The notes below the pieces were generated by a model that was not told the DNA's origin, searched no databases, and worked only from the letters and a program-made list of their open reading frames with translations. From contig JAAWRH010000036.1 in assembly GCA_022800935.1 (NCBI GenBank), forward strand, positions 1-35,446: a DNA stretch of 35,446 bases. Reading direction: 5' to 3'. A program made the position numbers and the translations under genes. Each line of letters begins with the position of its first letter. Position 1 is the first letter of the stretch. This document shows positions 32,773 to 35,446 of this stretch, one piece after another. This DNA is from Oscillospiraceae bacterium. Lineage in GTDB: Bacteria; Bacillota; Clostridia; Oscillospirales; Ruminococcaceae.

Positions 32773-33091
32773 TGGAGGGAATATGAAAGCCCTTAACCTC
32801 ACTTTTTACTGGCTTTTCTAGCCTTGTTCTGGATCATTAGAAAACTTTCCCTCCCTTTTGATGCTTTATTGATGCTATTAGATTTTTCAGAATAATCAAT
32901 ATTTGTGATGCTATAATCAAAGAAAAAAGGAGTTAGCGCTCCTCTTAAATTCCCTCTTATCTTAATGTGTTCGTTTGCGCCATTACTCCTCAAGATTACA
33001 GGTAAGCGCTGACATCTTCGCCTATGACGAGTGCCAGCGAATTGTTCTGCGATTCATTGTGTTTTTCACGCCTTTTATTGTCCACTAAACC

Positions 33092-33826
33092 GTGAAGGGC
33101 CCAGTGCGGGTTGTGGGGAGCGTACCGGAGGGAAGCGAGGCCGTTTTGGTGGACCGCGAACCCGCCCCGGACGTGAAGGAGGTCTTCCTTTATGCGGAGT
33201 TCCAGAATGACCCGACCGCATGGCTGGACGGGTACAAGGCGGGGTATAACCAGGTACCGGCTGTCCCGGAGGGCGCAAACGGCGAAGGGGTGCTGACCCT
33301 GGAGGCGGAGGAGACGGGATACTTCCGTATTTTCGGAGAGATGTCCACAGAACCTTTCTGGGAGAAGACCGATACCTTTGACGTATCCCTTGCCTTTTCC
33401 TTTATGGTAATAGGGGAAGAACCAACCCAGGAGGAGCTGAAGGATGAACCAATTCCTGATAGCCCCGATACTCCTGGTTCTGAAGACCTATCTCCTGGTG
33501 ATACCCCTACAGAAACACCGGAGGAACCCGCAAACCCGGAACAGCCAGATACCCCGGCAGAACCGGAAGACCCAGGGGAACCCACCGAACCGGAAAACCC
33601 GGAAAATCCCGATATTCCTGAAACCCCAGAGCCCCCAGTAACACCTGAGGAACCGGCAGAGCCCACTGTTCCCGAAACTCCCACAGAACCGGGAACACCC
33701 CAGGAGCCGGAGCAGCCGGAGGAATCCCCTGACCCGGATACCCCCTCGGGGCAAGACCCGGTGGAGCCGGGACCTACCGAAAATACCGATGTGCAGGAGC
33801 CGCCTGTGATGTCTGAGCAGGTGTAA
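33092..33826 (+). pseudogene. 3' fragment of a surface protein with Pro/Glu-rich tail (copy A)
   Basis: A 244-codon frame with no ribosome site or ATG; it opens right after an in-frame TAA (33086-33088). The first 115 or so residues are globular (FLYAEFQNDPTAWLDGYKAG, EETGYFRIFGEMSTEPFW). The rest is a long Pro/Glu/Thr repeat with EPENPENP-, PETP- and EPEQPEE-type units, like wall-spanning stalks. It ends without an LPXTG or other anchor. The tail matches an inverted copy at 35095-35446, with 74 identical bases at 33481-33554. It looks like the detached end of a larger gene: a pseudogene, or a silent donor cassette. Confidence 0.6.
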
Positions 33827-33835
33827 ACGCAAAAA

Positions 33836-33874
33836 ACGGACATGGAACCCAATCGAGTTCCATGTCCGTTCCAT
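33836..33874. terminator. Bidirectional terminator between convergent genes
   Basis: A perfect 13-base stem, ACGGACATGGAAC (33836-33848) against its complement (33857-33869), has an eight-base loop. On the plus strand a short T-rich stretch follows (TCCATTTT). On the minus strand the stem runs straight into six T (complement of A 33831-33836). It serves the Pro/Glu-rich frame on the left and the minus-strand gene on the right. Confidence 0.85.
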
Positions 33875-33900
33875 TTTCCATCTTTTCATCAGGGTTTCGC

Positions 33901-34377
33901 TCAAGATATCTCCGCCAACCGGTATCTCAGGCTGAAGCAGTCCTCAACCTCCTGGCCGTTGTTCAGGGTAAACCTCCAGTATAGTTCCTTGGGAATGTCG
34001 GTATTCATCAGCAGCAGGCTGATATCCTGGTTGTCCACCACCTTGAAAAGCTCGATGAGAGCCTTTCGCCCGCACTCATTGGCGTTAATGACAGCCGGAG
34101 TGTTGTTGAAACGGATACAGCAAATGGCATTTATCACTGTTTTGCACCCTGTGGACAGCTCTTTCACTGTGGTGACGCCGCGGGGCATTTTGACCAGTCC
34201 GGTGTTCACATCCAGCAGAATGCCGCTGTCCACCCGCTTTATCACTTCCCGGACATAATCGGTGTACACCTCCGGCCTTCTGCAAAAGCCCTTGAAGGCC
34301 GCCTCGTTTGATAAAATACTGTAAGGCGCTCTGTTTAAATCCTCCCAATGGGTATAAAGCTTAATCATTTTTGTCAC
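33901..34377 (-). CDS. Hypothetical protein, DUF4869-like
   Basis: About 158 residues (GTG at 34377) or 155 residues (ATG at 34368, beginning MIKLYTHWEDLNRAPYSILS). It appears intact and ends shortly before the bidirectional terminator. The pattern in which a VKELSTGCKTVINAI segment is followed by VINANECGRKALIELF and a DISLLLMNTD strand reminds me of DUF4869, a small Firmicute family of unknown function; this is recall, not a search. No signal peptide or membrane segment is seen. It begins 8-17 bases after a 51-codon minus-strand frame, suggesting a two-gene unit. It occupies the spacer between the inverted Pro/Glu-rich copies. Confidence 0.65.
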   Translation of the reverse strand: MTKMIKLYTHWEDLNRAPYSILSNEAAFKGFCRRPEVYTDYVREVIKRVDSGILLDVNTGLVKMPRGVTTVKELSTGCKTVINAICCIRFNNTPAVINANECGRKALIELFKVVDNQDISLLLMNTDIPKELYWRFTLNNGQEVEDCFSLRYRLAEIS

Positions 34378-34385
34378 TCACATTC

Positions 34386-34541
34386 TTAATGCAGCAGATG
34401 GTGTATCGGAAAGCCTGTGTCCGCCGCGCTGTCCGGCTTGTTGTGTTGAACTGTAACAGTTGTGATGTCCGCCTTGGTTTGGGCAGGGGCGCAATACCAA
34501 TCCCCATCCTGAAAATCAGTATCAATCAGCCTACACGCCAT
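34386..34541 (-). CDS. Small hypothetical protein, 51 residues
   Basis: A 51-codon frame beginning MACRLIDTDFQDGDWYC and ending in PIHHLLH, directly upstream of and on the same strand as the DUF4869-like gene. The composition looks coding. A very good ribosome site (AAAGGAGG, complement of 34563-34570) is present but lies 27 bases before the ATG. In another frame a GTG close to that site opens only 13 codons (MAGNKILKVWRVG). A one-base frameshift joining the two frames would give a longer protein, so the gene may be broken or its true start is non-standard. Confidence 0.4.
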   Translation of the reverse strand: MACRLIDTDFQDGDWYCAPAQTKADITTVTVQHNKPDSAADTGFPIHHLLH

Positions 34542-35036
34542 ACTTTCAATATTTTATTTCCGGCCACACCTCCTTTATGGCAAATGCTTATTTGAAAGTA
34601 TATCAACATGAAAATTACACTTTCATTTCTAATAGCATTAAATCTCACTGATAGAAAACATTAATTCAATTAATGTCTATTTTATTTCTGTTTTTGATTT
34701 TTAAAAATAAAATATGTTATATTTAGTATAACATATAGGTGAATAAAATTCAATCATGTTTTTATAAAAAACTTCATTTAGAAGTTTTTTAAATGAATAT
34801 CATTAAATATAAATATGAGCTTTTCTCTAATTAGTTCAAAAAGCAATAAAATCAAATATCTATTATGAAATGTTAAATTTATAATTATATTCATGAAAAC
34901 CATATAATAAAGATTTTTTATCTACGTTTTGAACTCACATTTTAAGGTTTTATATTACTGCTATATTACATTTATTTTCTTAGGTTTCATGTTTTATAAT
35001 CACATCAAAATATATTTCCAAAGGCAATAAAAAAGC
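34542..35036. other. Very AT-rich non-coding stretch with hairpins
   Basis: About 500 bases, visibly far richer in A and T than the rest, with no credible gene. It holds ATATGTTATA/TATAACATAT (34712-34721/34727-34736, five-base loop) and AAAAAACTTC/GAAGTTTTTT (34766-34775/34781-34790), the latter able to act as a weak terminator on both strands. The ribosome site of the small minus-strand gene is at its left edge. It may hold that gene's promoter. Confidence 0.6.
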
Positions 35037-35072
35037 AGCCATAAGTCCCTGCAAACGCAAGGTCCTATGGCT
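35028..35072 (-). terminator. Terminator of the inverted Pro/Glu-rich gene
   Basis: On the minus strand AGCCATA pairs with TATGGCT (35037-35043/35066-35072 on the plus strand) with further GC pairs inside, followed by six to seven T. It lies 22 bases after the stop of copy B and is unrelated in sequence to the terminator of copy A, so the two copies stop resembling each other at the stop codon. Confidence 0.85.
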
Positions 35073-35094
35073 GTTCTCATACGGAGCTTACCGC

Positions 35095-35446
35095 TTACGC
35101 CTGCTCAGGCGTTACAGGCGGCTCCTGCACATCGGTATTTTCGGTAGGTCCCGGCTCCACCGGCTCCTCCGAGGGGGTATCCGGGTCAGGGGATTCCTCC
35201 GGCTGCTCCGGCTCCTGGGGCGTTTCCGTCTCTGCGGGAGTTTCGGGAACAGTGGGCTCTGCCGGTTCCTCCGGTGTTACCGGGAGCTCTGGGAGTTCAG
35301 GAATACCAGGGTTTTCCGGGTTCTCCGGTTCAATAGGTTCCGTTGGTTCCCCTGGGTTTTCCGGTTCTGCCAGGGTATCTGGCTGTTCCGGGTTTGCGGG
35401 TTCCTCCGGTGTTTCTGTAGGGGTATCACCAGGAGATAGGTCTTCA
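35095..35446 (-). CDS. Pro/Glu-rich surface protein, C-terminal part (copy B, runs off window)
   Basis: The last 116 codons of a gene whose 5' part lies beyond the window. The tail has the same EPENPENP/PETP/EPEQPEE repeat style as copy A and ends VTPEQA with no sortase or SLH signal. Against copy A it is identical at the window edge (74 bases), then diverges in patches: EPTEPIEPENP instead of EPTEPENP, PAETETP instead of PTEPGTP, SEEPVEP instead of SGQDPVEP. All indels are multiples of three, so both copies were kept in frame at some time. Whether this copy is the full, expressed gene cannot be told here. Confidence 0.75.
   Translation of the reverse strand, partial: EDLSPGDTPTETPEEPANPEQPDTLAEPENPGEPTEPIEPENPENPGIPELPELPVTPEEPAEPTVPETPAETETPQEPEQPEESPDPDTPSEEPVEPGPTENTDVQEPPVTPEQA

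Larger units (their letters stand above)
32220..33091. other. Degenerate stretch, no convincing functional gene
   Basis: About 870 bases of lower GC with no confident gene other than a weak 106-residue frame at 32391-32711. On the minus strand a 64-codon frame (32799-32993, TTG start) ends just before a tRNA-like fragment. On the plus strand a short frame ending at the TAA 33086-33088 contains FAYDECQRIVLRFIVFF and is in the same frame as the Pro/Glu-rich sequence that begins at 33092. The stretch reads like a mosaic of gene remnants at a recombination or integration junction. Confidence 0.5.

Noticed and set aside
32799-32993. 64-codon minus-strand frame as a real gene
   Set aside because: It has a TTG start without a suitably placed ribosome site and no recognised family; kept only as part of the degenerate stretch.
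33430-33826. Possible CRISPR or tandem-repeat array in the repetitive stretch
   Set aside because: Repeat units are short, irregular multiples of three with no constant repeat-spacer spacing; the pattern is protein-level Pro/Glu repetition.
33190-33852. Gly/Ser/Val-rich minus-strand frame opposite the Pro/Glu repeats (collagen-like look)
   Set aside because: It is the reverse complement of the Pro/Glu codon repeats. The matching copy B supports the Pro/Glu frame through in-frame indels and a shared stop.

Overview
The window looks like chromosome from a motile, Gram-positive gut-type anaerobe of the Clostridia (Oscillospiraceae/Lachnospiraceae-like). The grounds are strong AAGGAGG-type ribosome sites, TTG and GTG starts, a csrA-flagellin pair, LplB/YtcP-type ABC permeases without an ATPase, a membrane-bound AraC-type regulator and intrinsic terminators with U-tails. 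The genus is not determined.

Region 1 (1-2661) is a flagellin module: csrA, a leader rich in GGA motifs, a large flagellin gene and its terminator. Region 2 (2710-14991) is a same-strand, tightly packed sugar and glycosylation island. It encodes a GT2 enzyme with a TPR-like tail, CDP-glucose synthesis (rfbF, rfbG), two more glycosyltransferases, an FkbM methyltransferase, two tandem radical SAM paralogues, an RfbC-type epimerase, an acyltransferase with an extra C-terminal domain, and an SDR reductase. It ends at a strong terminator. Its position directly behind flagellin suggests that it makes and attaches an unusual, probably CDP-activated, deoxysugar glycan to the flagellum. The target is inferred.

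Region 3 (15246-32219) is a uronate-glycan utilisation operon. It opens with a good sigma-A promoter and encodes a lipoprotein binding protein, two permeases, the regulator, a heparinase II/III-like lyase, a GH39 enzyme, D-mannonate oxidoreductase (SDR type), mannonate dehydratase, glucuronate isomerase, an RraA-like protein, a GH88 unsaturated glucuronyl hydrolase and an S9 peptidase. No secretion signal is visible on the degradative enzymes, so oligosaccharides are probably imported whole and cut in the cytoplasm. Glucuronate would pass through fructuronate and mannonate to KDG. KDG kinase and aldolase are not in the window.

Region 4 (32220-35446) is a rearranged accessory segment. It holds a decayed stretch with a possible tRNA 3'-end fragment, the 3' part of a Pro/Glu-rich surface-protein gene on the plus strand, a small minus-strand gene pair, about 0.5 kb of very AT-rich DNA, and a second, inverted copy of the same Pro/Glu-rich tail running off the window. 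The inverted, patchily diverged tails are the best candidate here for a DNA inversion or cassette-exchange system. The possible CDP-sugar route with paired radical SAM enzymes is the best candidate for undescribed biochemistry.
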